Shown: positions 26,581 to 35,791 of the stretch, piece by piece
Layout: every line of letters starts with the position of its first letter
Position numbering within the stretch: position 1 is the first letter of the stretch
Source: Arthrobacter sp. Edens01
Lineage (GTDB): Bacteria > Actinomycetota > Actinomycetes > Actinomycetales > Micrococcaceae
Direction: 5' to 3'
Length of the DNA: 64,000 nt
Assembly (NCBI RefSeq): GCF_001307035.1
Contig: NZ_LKIU01000005.1
Coordinates: 1,288,300-1,352,299, forward strand
Notes under the pieces: generated by a model
Database searches by the model: none
Seen by the model: the letters and a program-made list of their open reading frames with translations, nothing else
What the model was told of the DNA's origin: nothing
Position numbers and translations under genes: made by a program

Positions 26581-27624
26581 GTGGAATTGAACCCGCTTCT
26601 CGGGGATGGTTGGAGGATGCCCGAACCCGCCGCGCTCCGCGCGAAACTGCCAGGCCTCGCCGCCGCTGCTGCTGCCGTAGCTGTCTGCCTGGTGCTGCAC
26701 CGGCTGCTCCCCGCCATTCCGGTGCTGACAGCCGCCGTTGTGCTTGGACTGCTCGCAGGGAATCTGCCCGGCGCGGCTGCCCTGTCCGCGGGACCGTGGC
26801 GCCCGGGGCTGGCGCTCTCCGCCAAGAAGTTACTGCGCCTGGGCATTGTGCTCCTTGGACTCAAGGTCTCCCTGATGGACATCGCAGGACTTGGCTGGCT
26901 GACAGTCCTGCTTCTGGTAGGCCTGGTTGGCTTCGCCTTCGCGGTCACGTACTGGATCTGCCGGGCCTTCCGGCTCCCCGGGGAACAACCAGTGCTCATG
27001 GCGGCGGGTTTCTCCATCTGCGGAGTTTCCGCCGTCGGAGCCGTGGCCGCAGTTCGGCAGGTGCGCCAGGAACAAACCGCTGTTCCCGCGGCCATGGTGA
27101 CCCTCTGCGGAACTCTGGCGATTGCCGTGCTGCCCGTTTTGGGAGCGGTGCTCGGCCTTACACCGGAGGTCTTCGGCTTCCTGGCCGGTGCTTCCGTCCA
27201 TGACGTCGGCCAGGTAGTTGCCACAGCCCAAACCGGGGGTGCAGCCGCACTCGCGCTGGCCGTGGTCGTGAAACTGGTGCGGGTCCTGATGCTCGCCCCT
27301 GTCAGCGCACTCGCGGGTCTCCAGCACCGGCGGCGTTCCGGCGGAGAAGGGAAAATGCCTCCGCTGATTCCGCTCTTCGTGGCCGGATTCCTGGCGGCTG
27401 TGCTGCTGCGGTCAACAGGCCTCCTGCCGGTGTCCGTCCTGGAGGCCGCTGCCTTGATCCAGGAACTGCTGTTTGCCGCAGCCCTGTTTGGCCTGGGCGC
27501 TTCAGTGGACTTCCGCCGGCTCGCGCGGACCGGCGCGCCCGCCGCAGCTGCCGGACTTATCTCGTGGGCGGTGCTGGTGGGCGCGGCCCTGTTGCTCGCG
27601 GTGCTGCTGGTTCCTGCTGCCTGA
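26581..27624 (+). CDS. YeiH/UPF0324 family membrane transporter (putative sulfate/anion exporter)
   Basis: A 347-residue membrane protein with about ten hydrophobic segments, of the YeiH/UPF0324 family. Known members are called putative sulfate exporters and act in taurine and sulfur metabolism in some bacteria. Family landmarks: AKKLLRLGIVLLGLKVSL near residues 80-97, ICGVSAVGAVAAV near 142, and ASVHDVGQVVATAQTGG near 202. The GTG start is supported by TAGGAG about 5 nt upstream. An inner ATG at 26617 has its GGAGG too close to be useful. It runs 72 nt ahead of the next plus-strand gene. Confidence 0.85.
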   Translation: MELNPLLGDGWRMPEPAALRAKLPGLAAAAAAVAVCLVLHRLLPAIPVLTAAVVLGLLAGNLPGAAALSAGPWRPGLALSAKKLLRLGIVLLGLKVSLMDIAGLGWLTVLLLVGLVGFAFAVTYWICRAFRLPGEQPVLMAAGFSICGVSAVGAVAAVRQVRQEQTAVPAAMVTLCGTLAIAVLPVLGAVLGLTPEVFGFLAGASVHDVGQVVATAQTGGAAALALAVVVKLVRVLMLAPVSALAGLQHRRRSGGEGKMPPLIPLFVAGFLAAVLLRSTGLLPVSVLEAAALIQELLFAAALFGLGASVDFRRLARTGAPAAAAGLISWAVLVGAALLLAVLLVPAA

Positions 27625-27696
27625 TCTTGTTGGTCCTGCGATCGCGGGCCTAGGCTCAGGCTTCAATCCACTTTCTTGCCGACAGCAGGGGGCGTT

Positions 27697-29370
27697 ATGG
27701 GCCAGGCGGTCACCGCCCGCCGTGCACCGGCCCACGCCGGAAGCGGCGGGCAGGAACAAGTGAGCGCGGGTGTTCTGCCGCGGGTGGCGGGATACGTTTG
27801 GTGCGCAGCGATTCTCTGGCTCCTCGGCTCCAACATTGTGGCGCCTTCGTTCGGTTCAACGCGTTACCAGACCCTGGCTGCGCTGCTTGCGGCTGCCGCG
27901 ATCCTGTTGCTCACGCTCGGTGTGCCGTGGCTGCTGGCCAGGCTGGATATGGTGTTCAGGCGTCACAGCTGGGTGCTGGTCATCGGGTCTGTTGCCGGCT
28001 GGGGAGCAGTTTTCGCTGCTATCGCCCGGCTGGCTGATGCTGTCCGTCTTCCTCCGGACTGGGACGCCTATCCAGTCTTTAACTCTGCCGCCGCCCTGGC
28101 CGCAGAGAATACGGACGAAGCGAATCACAGCTATTTCCGGGTCAATCCCAATAACGTCCTGCTGACGCTCCTGCTCAGCCGGTATCTGGCCGCCGCTGAG
28201 GACCTGGGCTCGGTGGACCTGCGGCAGTCGGCAGCGTACCTGAGCGCCGGAGTCCTCTTTTGCGGGATGATCCTCACCTATGCGGCCGCCGCCATGATCG
28301 CCGGCCGTCAGGCCGCGCGGCTGACCTTGGTTCCGTCGCTGGCGTTGACCGGGGCCTCGCCATGGTTGCCTGTGCTCTACTCGGACACCGCAGGTCTGGT
28401 GTTTCCAGTGCTGATCCTCTGCCTTCTGCTGCTGGCAGGAAAGTCAGTGCTTTGGCTCCGTCTGGTGCTGTGGGCACTGGCAGGTGCGCTGTCTGCAGCC
28501 GGCTACGGAATCAAACCCACGGTGCTGGCAGTCCTGGCCGCGGCAGTGCTGGTGGGCTTGTTTTCCCTGCGCGGGCCGACGTGGAAACGCCAGCTTTTGG
28601 GCACACTGCTCACCGCCGCGGTCGCCGCCGCGGCATTCGGCGGCATGCGCCAGGCGGTCCACTCGTGGGAGCAGTCTTCCGGCATTTACGGAGCCGGAGG
28701 TACTGCCGAAGCTGCTCTTCCACCGACGCATTTCCTCAAGGTTGGAGCCCAGCATTATCCGGGACCGTACGGGGAGTTTTATGGAGCCTTCAACCAGGCG
28801 GACCTTTCCGGCACGCTGGAGTCAGCCCCCGGCCAGGAACGGTTCAACGCAGGGCTGGAAGCCTACCGGGACCGGGTCACCGCCATGGGACCGGCCGGCT
28901 ACGCGGGATTCCTGAACGCGAAACTCCGCTGGATCACGGGTGACGGTTCGTTCTTCAGCTGGGGTGAAGGACAGATGAAGGCGGAGAACTTTCTCGCCGA
29001 TGATCCCCTGAGCCGCACTATCCAGGATTTCTATGGACCGGGCCGTCCGGGCTTTGATTTCCTGCGCAGCGTCTGGCAGGGAACCTGGTTCATCGTCCTC
29101 GCCCTCTGCGGCGCAGGGTTGTTCCTTCGGAGCCCGGCGCTGGTTTCCCAGCCTGCGGCGATAGCCCGGATCAGCCTGGCATGCCTGTTCGTATTCCTGA
29201 TGTTCTCTGAGGGAAGGGCCCGCTTCCTGTACCTGTACGTACCCTTTTTCATCGTCCTCGGCAGCCTGTCCCTGCTTCGCCTGCAGCAGCTCGTTCGCGG
29301 GCATCCGGCCAGGCACCGTGAGCGTCGGAGAGGACAAGCTCCCTCATCAGCGGCCGAAGTGGTTGAATGA
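27697..29370 (+). CDS. Polytopic membrane protein, GT-C glycosyltransferase candidate
   Basis: A 557-residue protein with about eleven hydrophobic segments and one large polar loop around residues 320-440. After the second helix an acidic loop reads LPPDWDAYPVFNSAAALA, and then SYFRVNPNNVLLTLLLSRYL. An acidic first loop plus an NPNN segment is what GT-C lipid-linked glycosyltransferases show, so transfer of a sugar from a polyprenyl donor outside the membrane is plausible but not proven. The frame opens at a TTG at 27676; ATG 27697 follows a GGGGG run and is preferred. It is 4 nt from the pepN start, suggesting co-transcription. Confidence 0.7.
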   Translation: MGQAVTARRAPAHAGSGGQEQVSAGVLPRVAGYVWCAAILWLLGSNIVAPSFGSTRYQTLAALLAAAAILLLTLGVPWLLARLDMVFRRHSWVLVIGSVAGWGAVFAAIARLADAVRLPPDWDAYPVFNSAAALAAENTDEANHSYFRVNPNNVLLTLLLSRYLAAAEDLGSVDLRQSAAYLSAGVLFCGMILTYAAAAMIAGRQAARLTLVPSLALTGASPWLPVLYSDTAGLVFPVLILCLLLLAGKSVLWLRLVLWALAGALSAAGYGIKPTVLAVLAAAVLVGLFSLRGPTWKRQLLGTLLTAAVAAAAFGGMRQAVHSWEQSSGIYGAGGTAEAALPPTHFLKVGAQHYPGPYGEFYGAFNQADLSGTLESAPGQERFNAGLEAYRDRVTAMGPAGYAGFLNAKLRWITGDGSFFSWGEGQMKAENFLADDPLSRTIQDFYGPGRPGFDFLRSVWQGTWFIVLALCGAGLFLRSPALVSQPAAIARISLACLFVFLMFSEGRARFLYLYVPFFIVLGSLSLLRLQQLVRGHPARHRERRRGQAPSSAAEVVE

Positions 29371-29374
29371 ACTG

Positions 29375-31987
29375 GTGTCTAACGAAAACCTGAGCCGCGA
29401 TGAAGCTGCCGCCCGCTCCGCCCTGCTGAGAGTCGATTCCTACGATGTCGAGCTGGATCTCGGCAACGCCGCCGACCCGGCTGCCGCCGGGTTTCGGTCG
29501 CGCAGCACCATCACTTTCGACTGTTCCGAAGAAGGCGCCTCCACCTTTCTGGACTTCATCCACGGCGGCATTGACGCCGTCGTTGTCAACGGCCGGGCCT
29601 ACGATCCCGTGGAGACGGTGGACGGCTCAAGGGTGCTTCTGCGCAACCTCCAGGTCGGAACCAACAAGGTCAGTGTCGAGGGAACAGCGCTCTACAGCCG
29701 CAGCGGGGAAGGCCTGCACCGCTTCACGGATCCCGCTGACGGCAGGACCTACCTCTACACGCAGTATGAACCGGCGGATTCACGGCGGGTTTTTGCGAAC
29801 TTTGAACAGCCGGACCTCAAGGCTTCCTTCACCTTCCACGTGATTGCCCGCTCGGACTGGGAAGTCGTCTCCAACGGAGTCGAAGCTGCACGCACTCCGC
29901 TTGGGGACGGAAGCCTGAGCCGCTGGGATTTCTCCGCCACGCAGCGGATCTCCACCTACATCACCTGTATCCTCGCGGGTCCGTACTTCAAGGCACAGGA
30001 CATGTGGAGCACGACCCTCCCGGACGGTACGGATCTCATGGTTCCCCTCGGGGCGTACTGCAGGGCTTCCCTCGCCGAGCACTTCGATGCCGAAAACATT
30101 TTTGACACCACCAAGCGCGGCCTGGACTACTTCCACGGGCTCTTCGCCTACCCCTACCCCTTCGGAAAGTACGACCAGGCGTTTGTTCCTGAGTACAACC
30201 TCGGTGCCATGGAGAACCCAGGCCTGGTGACCTTCACGGAAGCCTACGTCTTCCGGACCAAAGCCACAGAGGCGCAGTACGAGGCCAGGGCCAACACCAT
30301 CATGCATGAGATGGCGCACATGTGGTTCGGCGACCTGGTGACCATGCAGTGGTGGGACGACCTCTGGCTGAAAGAATCCTTCGCGGACTACATGGGCGCC
30401 CTCGCTGTGGACGAAGCCACTGACTGGACGAACTCCTGGGTTAGCTTTGCGAACCGGCGCAAAGCCTGGGCCTACGTACAGGACCAGCTACCCACCACGC
30501 ACCCCATCGTCGCGGACATCCCCAACCTCGAAGCTGCCAAACAGAACTTCGACGGAATCACCTACGCCAAGGGCGCCTCAGTGCTCAAGCAGCTGGTGGC
30601 CTACGTGGGGTTTGAAGCCTTCATCGAGGCATCGCGCACGTACTTCTCCCGGCATGCCTGGGGCAACACCACCCTGGCGGACCTGCTTGACGTCCTCGGG
30701 GATGCTTCCGGCCGGGACATGAGCGAATGGTCCAGGATGTGGCTGCAGACCGCAGGCGTACCGGTCCTGGCCGTCGAGGCTGAGACAGCGCCGGACGGGA
30801 CGTATACGTCTGTCGCTGTGCGCCAGGACGCGCCGGATCCTGCCAGCGGCGAGCAGATGCCCCGCCCGCACCGCATCCGCCTGGGCTCCTACGATTTCGC
30901 GGCGGACGGTTGGCTGGAGCGTACCGGCACTGTGGAGATCGACGTCGCAGGCCGGCGCACCGAGGTGCCCGAGCTGGTGGGAGCGCAGCGCCCGGCGCTC
31001 CTGATTCCGAACGACGGCGATCTGACCTACGCCAAGATCCGGTTTGATCCGGAGTCGCTGGCTACCCTGCTCGAATCCATGGAGCGGCTGCGGGATCCGC
31101 TGTCCCGCGCGATCAGCCTCTCGGCTCTCTGGAACAGCGTTCGTGACGGCGTGCTTTCGGCCCGGGACTACGTGCGGCTGGTAATCCGCACCGCTCCCTC
31201 TGAATCCGGTGCCGGGGTGAAGCAGGTCCTTCTGGACAACGCCCGCGCCGCCGTCGAGCGTTATGCCCCGGCGGAGATACGCAGTGAACTCCGCGAACAG
31301 CTGTTCACGGCCGTTGCCCAGCAGCTCGCCGATGCTCCGGCAGGCAGCGACAGCCAGCTCATCCTGGCCAGGACCGCAGCAGCCCTCGCACGCTACAGCA
31401 CGAGCCATAACGCACTTCTGCGTGGACTCCTGTCCGGAGAAGTCTCCTATCCCGGGCTGGGCGTGGACACAGACCTGAGGTGGAGGCTGTGGCAGGGGCT
31501 GGCGGGTACGGGATCTGCCGGACCGGAGGAGCTCAAGACGGAGCTGGCATCAGACAACACCGCTGCGGGCCGGGTGGGTTATACCGTTGCTGCGGCGGCG
31601 CTCCCCGACCCTGAGGTCAAGGCCGCTGCCTGGACTGCGGCAGTGCACACCGAGGATCTCTCCAACGAACTCCTTTCAGCGACGATCGAAGGGTTCAGCA
31701 TAGGCGGGCATGAACTCCTTGATCCGTTCATACCCGACTACTTCGCTTCCCTTACCGATGTCTGGGCCAGCCGCAGCATCGAGCTCGCCTCGAGGGTCGT
31801 AGCGGGGCTGTATCCGTCTGCCCAGGACCTGCCGCTGCATACGGTGCCCGCAGACCACCCGGTGCTGCTGCTTGGCCAGGAATGGCTGGAAACAAACCCC
31901 CGGGCCCCGGGAGCCCTTCGTAGGATCATCATCGAGGCGCAGGACCAGCTGCTGAGGGCGCTGCGGGCCCAGGCTGCTGCGCGCTAG
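29375..31987 (+). CDS. pepN: Aminopeptidase N (M1 family)
   Basis: An 870-residue zinc aminopeptidase that removes N-terminal residues from peptides in the cytosol. Exopeptidase motif GAMEN is at 277-281, and the zinc site HEMAH is at 311-315 with the third ligand Glu in LKESFADYMG about 20 residues later. The long C-terminal helical domain of actinobacterial PepN is present (ending LLRALRAQAAAR). The frame opens upstream at 29318, inside the preceding gene. GTG 29375, which begins VSNENLSRDEAAARSALL like other family members, is preferred, with TTG 29363 as an alternative. Confidence 0.94.
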   Translation: MSNENLSRDEAAARSALLRVDSYDVELDLGNAADPAAAGFRSRSTITFDCSEEGASTFLDFIHGGIDAVVVNGRAYDPVETVDGSRVLLRNLQVGTNKVSVEGTALYSRSGEGLHRFTDPADGRTYLYTQYEPADSRRVFANFEQPDLKASFTFHVIARSDWEVVSNGVEAARTPLGDGSLSRWDFSATQRISTYITCILAGPYFKAQDMWSTTLPDGTDLMVPLGAYCRASLAEHFDAENIFDTTKRGLDYFHGLFAYPYPFGKYDQAFVPEYNLGAMENPGLVTFTEAYVFRTKATEAQYEARANTIMHEMAHMWFGDLVTMQWWDDLWLKESFADYMGALAVDEATDWTNSWVSFANRRKAWAYVQDQLPTTHPIVADIPNLEAAKQNFDGITYAKGASVLKQLVAYVGFEAFIEASRTYFSRHAWGNTTLADLLDVLGDASGRDMSEWSRMWLQTAGVPVLAVEAETAPDGTYTSVAVRQDAPDPASGEQMPRPHRIRLGSYDFAADGWLERTGTVEIDVAGRRTEVPELVGAQRPALLIPNDGDLTYAKIRFDPESLATLLESMERLRDPLSRAISLSALWNSVRDGVLSARDYVRLVIRTAPSESGAGVKQVLLDNARAAVERYAPAEIRSELREQLFTAVAQQLADAPAGSDSQLILARTAAALARYSTSHNALLRGLLSGEVSYPGLGVDTDLRWRLWQGLAGTGSAGPEELKTELASDNTAAGRVGYTVAAAALPDPEVKAAAWTAAVHTEDLSNELLSATIEGFSIGGHELLDPFIPDYFASLTDVWASRSIELASRVVAGLYPSAQDLPLHTVPADHPVLLLGQEWLETNPRAPGALRRIIIEAQDQLLRALRAQAAAR

Positions 31988-31999
31988 CCAGAATACATT

Positions 32000-32031
32000 C
32001 CCCCTGCTGCCGGTCGGCCGGCAGCAGGGGG
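32000..32031. terminator. Stem-loop between convergent pepN and cupin genes
   Basis: A perfect 14-bp stem (32000-32013 with 32018-32031) with a TCGG loop. No U-run follows in either direction, so it may be a stabilising 3' hairpin or a weak bidirectional terminator. Confidence 0.6.
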
Positions 32032-32056
32032 GCATTCAGCAGCAACCGCGGTACGG

Positions 32057-32389
32057 CTACCGGTGCATTGCCACGCTGAGCAGGAACGCGGAGTCTTCGA
32101 CCGCAGTCACGGCATGGCGTGCCTGCGGAACAATCAGCAGATCGCCGGCCGAGCCTTCCCAGCTCTCCCCCTCCGAGTTGAGGGTAATCCGTCCCTTGAG
32201 CACGGTAATGGTGGCCTCTCCGGGATTCTCATGCTCATCCAAAGCGAAACCGGCGGCCAGTGCGATCACCGTCTGGCGCAGAACGTGTTCATGCCCTCCG
32301 TATACAGTGGCTGCGCTTCTGCCGGACGACGCCTGCCGCGCCGTTTCCAGATTGTTCCGAACGAGGGCCGTTAGCGACTTCTTCTCCAT
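32057..32389 (-). CDS. Small cupin-domain protein
   Basis: A 110-residue single-domain cupin, a small beta-barrel that often binds metal or a small ligand. The first cupin motif is present as LDEHENPGEATITVLKGRI near residues 50-68 (His and Glu ligands) and the second as GDLLIVPQARHAVTAVED near 84-101 (His). The frame is open further upstream to 32494 but that region overlaps the lipoate ligase end. ATG 32389 is chosen because TAGACT (32402-32397) lies 7 nt upstream, a candidate leaderless start. Function unknown; a sensor or small isomerase role is possible. Confidence 0.82.
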   Translation of the reverse strand: MEKKSLTALVRNNLETARQASSGRSAATVYGGHEHVLRQTVIALAAGFALDEHENPGEATITVLKGRITLNSEGESWEGSAGDLLIVPQARHAVTAVEDSAFLLSVAMHR

Positions 32390-32432
32390 GCCGGGAAGTC
32401 TAGATGCCCGGTCAAAGGTTAGATAGCCGGAC

Positions 32433-33506
32433 CTACGGGACGCGGTTGATCCACTCCGAGGTGTCGAACTTTTCGGCGACCTTTTCTCTGGCACGTTCCA
32501 TTTCGTGTTCGGAGAGGCCCGTCGTCTTGGCCCCGTAGCGCTCCGCGAAGGTCTGCATCATGGTGTCCAGGATCTCCTCGCGGCTCAAACCGGTCTGCCT
32601 CCGGAGCGGGTCCACGCGCTTCTTGGCACTGCGTGTCCCCTTATCGGAGAGCTTCTCCTTGCCGATACGCAGGACTTCCACCATCTTGTCAGCGTCAATG
32701 TCGTAGGACATGGTCACATGGTGCAGCATGCCGCCGGAGCTCAGGCGCTTCTGTGCCGCTCCGCCAATCTTGCCCTCGTCAGTGGCTATGTCATTGAGCG
32801 GCTGGTACCACGCCTTGATGCCCAGACGTTCCAGGGACTCCATGACCCACGCATCCAGGAACGGATAGGAATCAGCGAAACTCAGGCCGTCCACCAGGGA
32901 CTGCGGAACATACAGGGAATACGTGATCGCGTTGCCGTGCTCCATGAACATCGCTCCACCGCCGCTGATCCGGCGCACCACCGTCACGCCGTGGCGCTCC
33001 GCGCCTTCCGGATCCACCTCATTGCGCAGTGACTGGAAGCTGCCGATCACCACGGACGGCGATTCCCACTCCCAGAAGCGCAGGGTTGGGTTGCGCCTGC
33101 CCGCTCCGACCTCTTCGGCAAGGACCTCATCCATGGCAACGTGCATGTGGGTGGACAGCGGAGTGGGCGGAATGATCTCCCATTCGTGGTCTCCCCAGCT
33201 TGTGGCCTTGGCCAGGGCGCGGCGCACCGTGATGGCCACCGCTTCGGGCGAGAACCCGAACAGAACGGCGTCGGGACGCAGGCGGGCGCGTACAGCCTCT
33301 GCGATCTGCTCTGCCGTACTCTCGGCAGAGAGTCCGTTCAGGGCCGAGTTGATTTCTCCGAGCGCGTCGTCCGGTTCAAGAAAGAAATCTCCACTGAGCG
33401 AAACTGAGTCCAGCTCTCCGTCCTTCACCTGGAGATCCACCACGACAAGTTTGCCTCCGGGAACCTTGTACTCCCCGTGCCGGCTGCCGTCGTGTGCTTC
33501 ACTCAT
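32433..33506 (-). CDS. Lipoate--protein ligase family protein with N-terminal accessory domain
   Basis: A 357-residue enzyme expected to attach lipoate (or octanoate) to the lysine of E2 and GcvH proteins using ATP. The N-terminal part (about 10-90, EYKVPGGKLVVVDLQVKDG and SLSGDFFLEPDDA) looks like the small accessory domain that usually follows the catalytic domain or is a separate LplB protein. The catalytic BPL/LplA domain comes after it, with VVRRISGGGAMFMEHGN near 176-192 and the lysine motif GKIGGAAQKR near 246-255. The domain order is therefore swapped relative to E. coli LplA. It lies 43 nt upstream of the cupin gene on the same strand. Confidence 0.88.
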   Translation of the reverse strand: MSEAHDGSRHGEYKVPGGKLVVVDLQVKDGELDSVSLSGDFFLEPDDALGEINSALNGLSAESTAEQIAEAVRARLRPDAVLFGFSPEAVAITVRRALAKATSWGDHEWEIIPPTPLSTHMHVAMDEVLAEEVGAGRRNPTLRFWEWESPSVVIGSFQSLRNEVDPEGAERHGVTVVRRISGGGAMFMEHGNAITYSLYVPQSLVDGLSFADSYPFLDAWVMESLERLGIKAWYQPLNDIATDEGKIGGAAQKRLSSGGMLHHVTMSYDIDADKMVEVLRIGKEKLSDKGTRSAKKRVDPLRRQTGLSREEILDTMMQTFAERYGAKTTGLSEHEMERAREKVAEKFDTSEWINRVP

Positions 33507-33564
33507 GGTGTTCCTCCTGGAAGAAAATCCCGGCCGTTCCGACGGCGCAGGTATGACGTAAACG

Positions 33565-33598
33565 AAAGGTCCGTCCGGATCATTCCGGACGGACCTTT
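33565..33598 (-). terminator. Terminator downstream of rpmE2
   Basis: A perfect 15-bp stem (33565-33579 with 33584-33598) with a TCAT loop. On the minus strand it is followed by TTTCGTTTACG, a U-rich tail, placing it 33 nt after the rpmE2 stop. Confidence 0.85.
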
Positions 33599-33630
33599 CA
33601 ATTCTAGGCTGCTGGCTGGTAGCGGTAAGG

Positions 33631-33888
33631 CTACTTCTTGCCGCCGAAGCCCTTGAAGCGTGCGTTAAAGCGCTCCACGCGGCCGGCGGAGTCCATGATG
33701 CGCTGCTTGCCCGTGTAGAACGGGTGCGATGCGGAGGAGATTTCCACCTCGATCAGCGGGTAGGTGTTGCCGTCTTCCCACTCGATCGTCTTGGAGGACG
33801 TTGCGGTGGAGTTGGTCAGGAACGCGGTGTCGGACGCAAGGTCACGGAAGACTACCGGCGCGTATGTGGGGTGGATGTCAGACTTCAC
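33631..33888 (-). CDS. rpmE2: 50S ribosomal protein L31 type B
   Basis: An 85-residue L31 of the type B (C-minus) form. It starts [16 protein letters not shown] and ends [12 protein letters not shown]. It has no cysteine at all, so it lacks the zinc ribbon of type A L31. Type B proteins typically replace zinc-bound L31 under zinc limitation, but in many Actinobacteria they are the only or main L31. The frame is open further upstream, but GTG 33888 is chosen because it begins the conserved KSDIHP and has GAAGG 8 nt upstream. I saw no Zur-type box; a GGCCAATTGGCC palindrome lies about 60 nt upstream. Confidence 0.95.
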   Translation of the reverse strand: MKSDIHPTYAPVVFRDLASDTAFLTNSTATSSKTIEWEDGNTYPLIEVEISSASHPFYTGKQRIMDSAGRVERFNARFKGFGGKK

Positions 33889-33948
33889 AGTAATACCTTC
33901 TCTAGGTGACTGGATTTTGCCAGGCACAATGGGGTTCAAAGCTCTTCA

Positions 33949-33960
33949 GGCCAATTGGCC
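33949..33960. repeat. GGCCAATTGGCC palindrome upstream of rpmE2
   Basis: A perfect 12-bp palindrome in the rpmE2/lipoprotein spacer. Its 10-bp core GCCAATTGGC recurs at 55576-55585 in the ctaB/tkt spacer. It may be a regulator site. A -10 candidate TAAGAT (33974-33969, minus) lies just beyond it with a loose -35 TTGCGC at 33999-33994 (19-nt spacer). Confidence 0.4.
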
Positions 33961-34024
33961 AACAATCAATCTTAGCGCAAGGTGCACGGATATGCGCAAA
34001 AGCGGTACACCGTGCCTTCCGAGG

Positions 34025-34897
34025 CTAGCGCAGCGGCCCGGTGCTCCCCCAGCCGGTAATCTCCGCGCGGATTGAGGTGGCAATCCCCCGGGTTCGTCCC
34101 GCATGCTCAATCAGGAGCGGACGGTAGAGCTCGTCCAGGGTCAGGGTGAGGGCACCGGAGAAATCCCCCGGGTTTTCCGGCTCTACGACTGCGGTAAGCC
34201 GGGTGGCGGAAACTCCCATGTAATCAACCGCGTACTCGACGGAGGCCGGATTGCCGGATTTGATCAGCCCGGCCAGCCTGTCCGGGTTGGCAGTGAGTTC
34301 GGCTGCATCAACTAATACGGCAGCGTAGGACTCTTCTGCCCCGCCCGACGCATCGGCCCGAACCGATGAATCTCCCGTGCGCAGCGTGCGCATCCCGCTT
34401 TCCACGGAAATCTCCAGCTCACCGTCCGTGCTGCGCAGCATCATCCCGAAATCGCTGCCGGTACGGAAATCCATTGTGTAGCTGCCCGGGGGCAGCCAGC
34501 TGGCCGTGGTGGCCACGGTCTGCTGGGCGCCGTTTCCGGCCCTCATCGCCGAGGCCACGCACTCGGCCGCGTCGGCGCTGGGGAAAGGCCGGGCTTCCTC
34601 ACGAAGGAGCCACTGGCAGGCAGCCTGGACTTCCTCTGCCATGCCGGCCTGTGCGCCGCTAACGCTCACCTGCATGGGCTCCGGCTCGGGCGCAGGCTCG
34701 GGTTCCGGCTCGGCCGTCCGTACTTTCGCCTGCGGGGGAACCGGAGCGGGGGCCGGGGGCACGGTGGTCTGCGTGGTTTCCCTTGACGCAATCTGATCTG
34801 CTGTTGGGCCGCAGGCTGCAACCGCCGGGACCATGCCCGCGGCCAGGCACAGCGCAGCGATTCTGTACCGCCCCGGGCGGCGCTTGCGACCTGTCAT
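34025..34897 (-). CDS. Putative lipoprotein of unknown function
   Basis: A 290-residue secreted protein. The N-terminus MTGRKRRPGRYRIAALCLAA is a basic signal peptide, and VAAC near residues 26-29 is a good lipobox, so the Cys is probably lipid-modified and the protein anchored outside the membrane. A Pro/Glu-rich linker (EPEPEPAPEPEPM) spans about residues 63-75. Domain content after that is not recognised; beta-rich stretches such as SYTMDFRTGSDFGMMLRS and ALTLTLDELYRPLLIEHAG suggest a LppX/LprG-like or sensing fold, but I would not assign one. It follows the methyltransferase gene on the same strand with an 87-nt gap. Confidence 0.75.
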   Translation of the reverse strand: MTGRKRRPGRYRIAALCLAAGMVPAVAACGPTADQIASRETTQTTVPPAPAPVPPQAKVRTAEPEPEPAPEPEPMQVSVSGAQAGMAEEVQAACQWLLREEARPFPSADAAECVASAMRAGNGAQQTVATTASWLPPGSYTMDFRTGSDFGMMLRSTDGELEISVESGMRTLRTGDSSVRADASGGAEESYAAVLVDAAELTANPDRLAGLIKSGNPASVEYAVDYMGVSATRLTAVVEPENPGDFSGALTLTLDELYRPLLIEHAGRTRGIATSIRAEITGWGSTGPLR

Positions 34898-34984
34898 TCC
34901 CTGCCCCCGGACGCTTCAGAGTGTGATGCTTCGTGCAGGCCCAAGTGTTACACCAATATCCGCTGGATATAAGGGTGGGCGTTC

Positions 34985-35791
34985 CTACAAAACCCTGCAC
35001 TCCCAAAAGGCAACGGCACTTGCGGCGGCGACATTCAGCGAGTCCACTCCGCGCTGCATGGGTATGCGGACGCTGACGTCCACTGCCGAGATTGTCCCCG
35101 CCGAGAGGCCGTCCCCCTCGGTGCCAAGGACGAGCGCGAGTTTCTCGTGGCGCTGGGCGCCAAGCTGCTGAAGCGTGAGCGAGTCGTCCCGGAGAGCCAG
35201 CGCGGCCGTCACGAAACCGGCTTCACGGAGTTCGGTCAGGGCGCCCGGCCAGGATTCGAGCCGGTGCCACGGCACCTGGAACACTGTGCCCATGCTGACT
35301 CGAATGGCCCTGCGGTAGAGCGGGTCCGCGCACCTGGGGCTGACGAGGACGGCGTCAACGCCCAGGGCCGCAGCGGAACGGAAGATCGCACCGATGTTCG
35401 TATGGTCCACAATGTCTTCGAGGATGGCAATCCGCCGTGAAGAAGCCAGCAGCGGCGCCAGCTCCAGCGGGGCTGGACGCTGCATGGCAGCCAGGGCACC
35501 GCGGTGCAGATGGAACCCCGTAATTGCTTCGAGCACCTCGGGTGTTCCCACGTAGGCAGGCGTACCCGGAAACCGGTCCAGGATGTCCTGCAGGTCGGGA
35601 AGCCACTTTTCGGCCAGGAAGAAGGACCTGGGAATGTGGCCGGCGTCGATGGCCCGCCGCAGGACCTTCGAGGATTCGGCGATGTACATGCCTTCGGCCG
35701 GCTCGCGAAGCCTGCGAAGGGAAGTGTCTGTCAGTCGGGTGTAGTCGGAGACGCGCGGGTCACCGGCTGATTCAAGGTGGATGAGGCTCAC
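34985..35791 (-). CDS. SpoU/TrmH family 2'-O-ribose methyltransferase
   Basis: A 268-residue S-adenosylmethionine-dependent RNA methyltransferase with the trefoil-knot SPOUT fold. The N-terminal RNA-binding domain (residues 1-105) is followed by the catalytic part with VDHTNIGAIFRSAAALG near 128-144 (motif 1 Asn and Arg), LGTEGDGLSAG (motif 2) and VRIPMQRGVDSLNVAAASA near 240-258 (motif 3). It could act on rRNA or tRNA; the target is not evident. The GTG start directly abuts the TAA stop of the TSUP gene, so these two are likely translated together. Confidence 0.9.
   Translation of the reverse strand: MSLIHLESAGDPRVSDYTRLTDTSLRRLREPAEGMYIAESSKVLRRAIDAGHIPRSFFLAEKWLPDLQDILDRFPGTPAYVGTPEVLEAITGFHLHRGALAAMQRPAPLELAPLLASSRRIAILEDIVDHTNIGAIFRSAAALGVDAVLVSPRCADPLYRRAIRVSMGTVFQVPWHRLESWPGALTELREAGFVTAALALRDDSLTLQQLGAQRHEKLALVLGTEGDGLSAGTISAVDVSVRIPMQRGVDSLNVAAASAVAFWECRVL

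Noticed and set aside
33889-34024. Zur box for rpmE2
   Set aside because: I looked for a TGANAAT...ATTTTCA-like dyad and saw only the GCCAATTGGC palindrome, which does not fit Zur.
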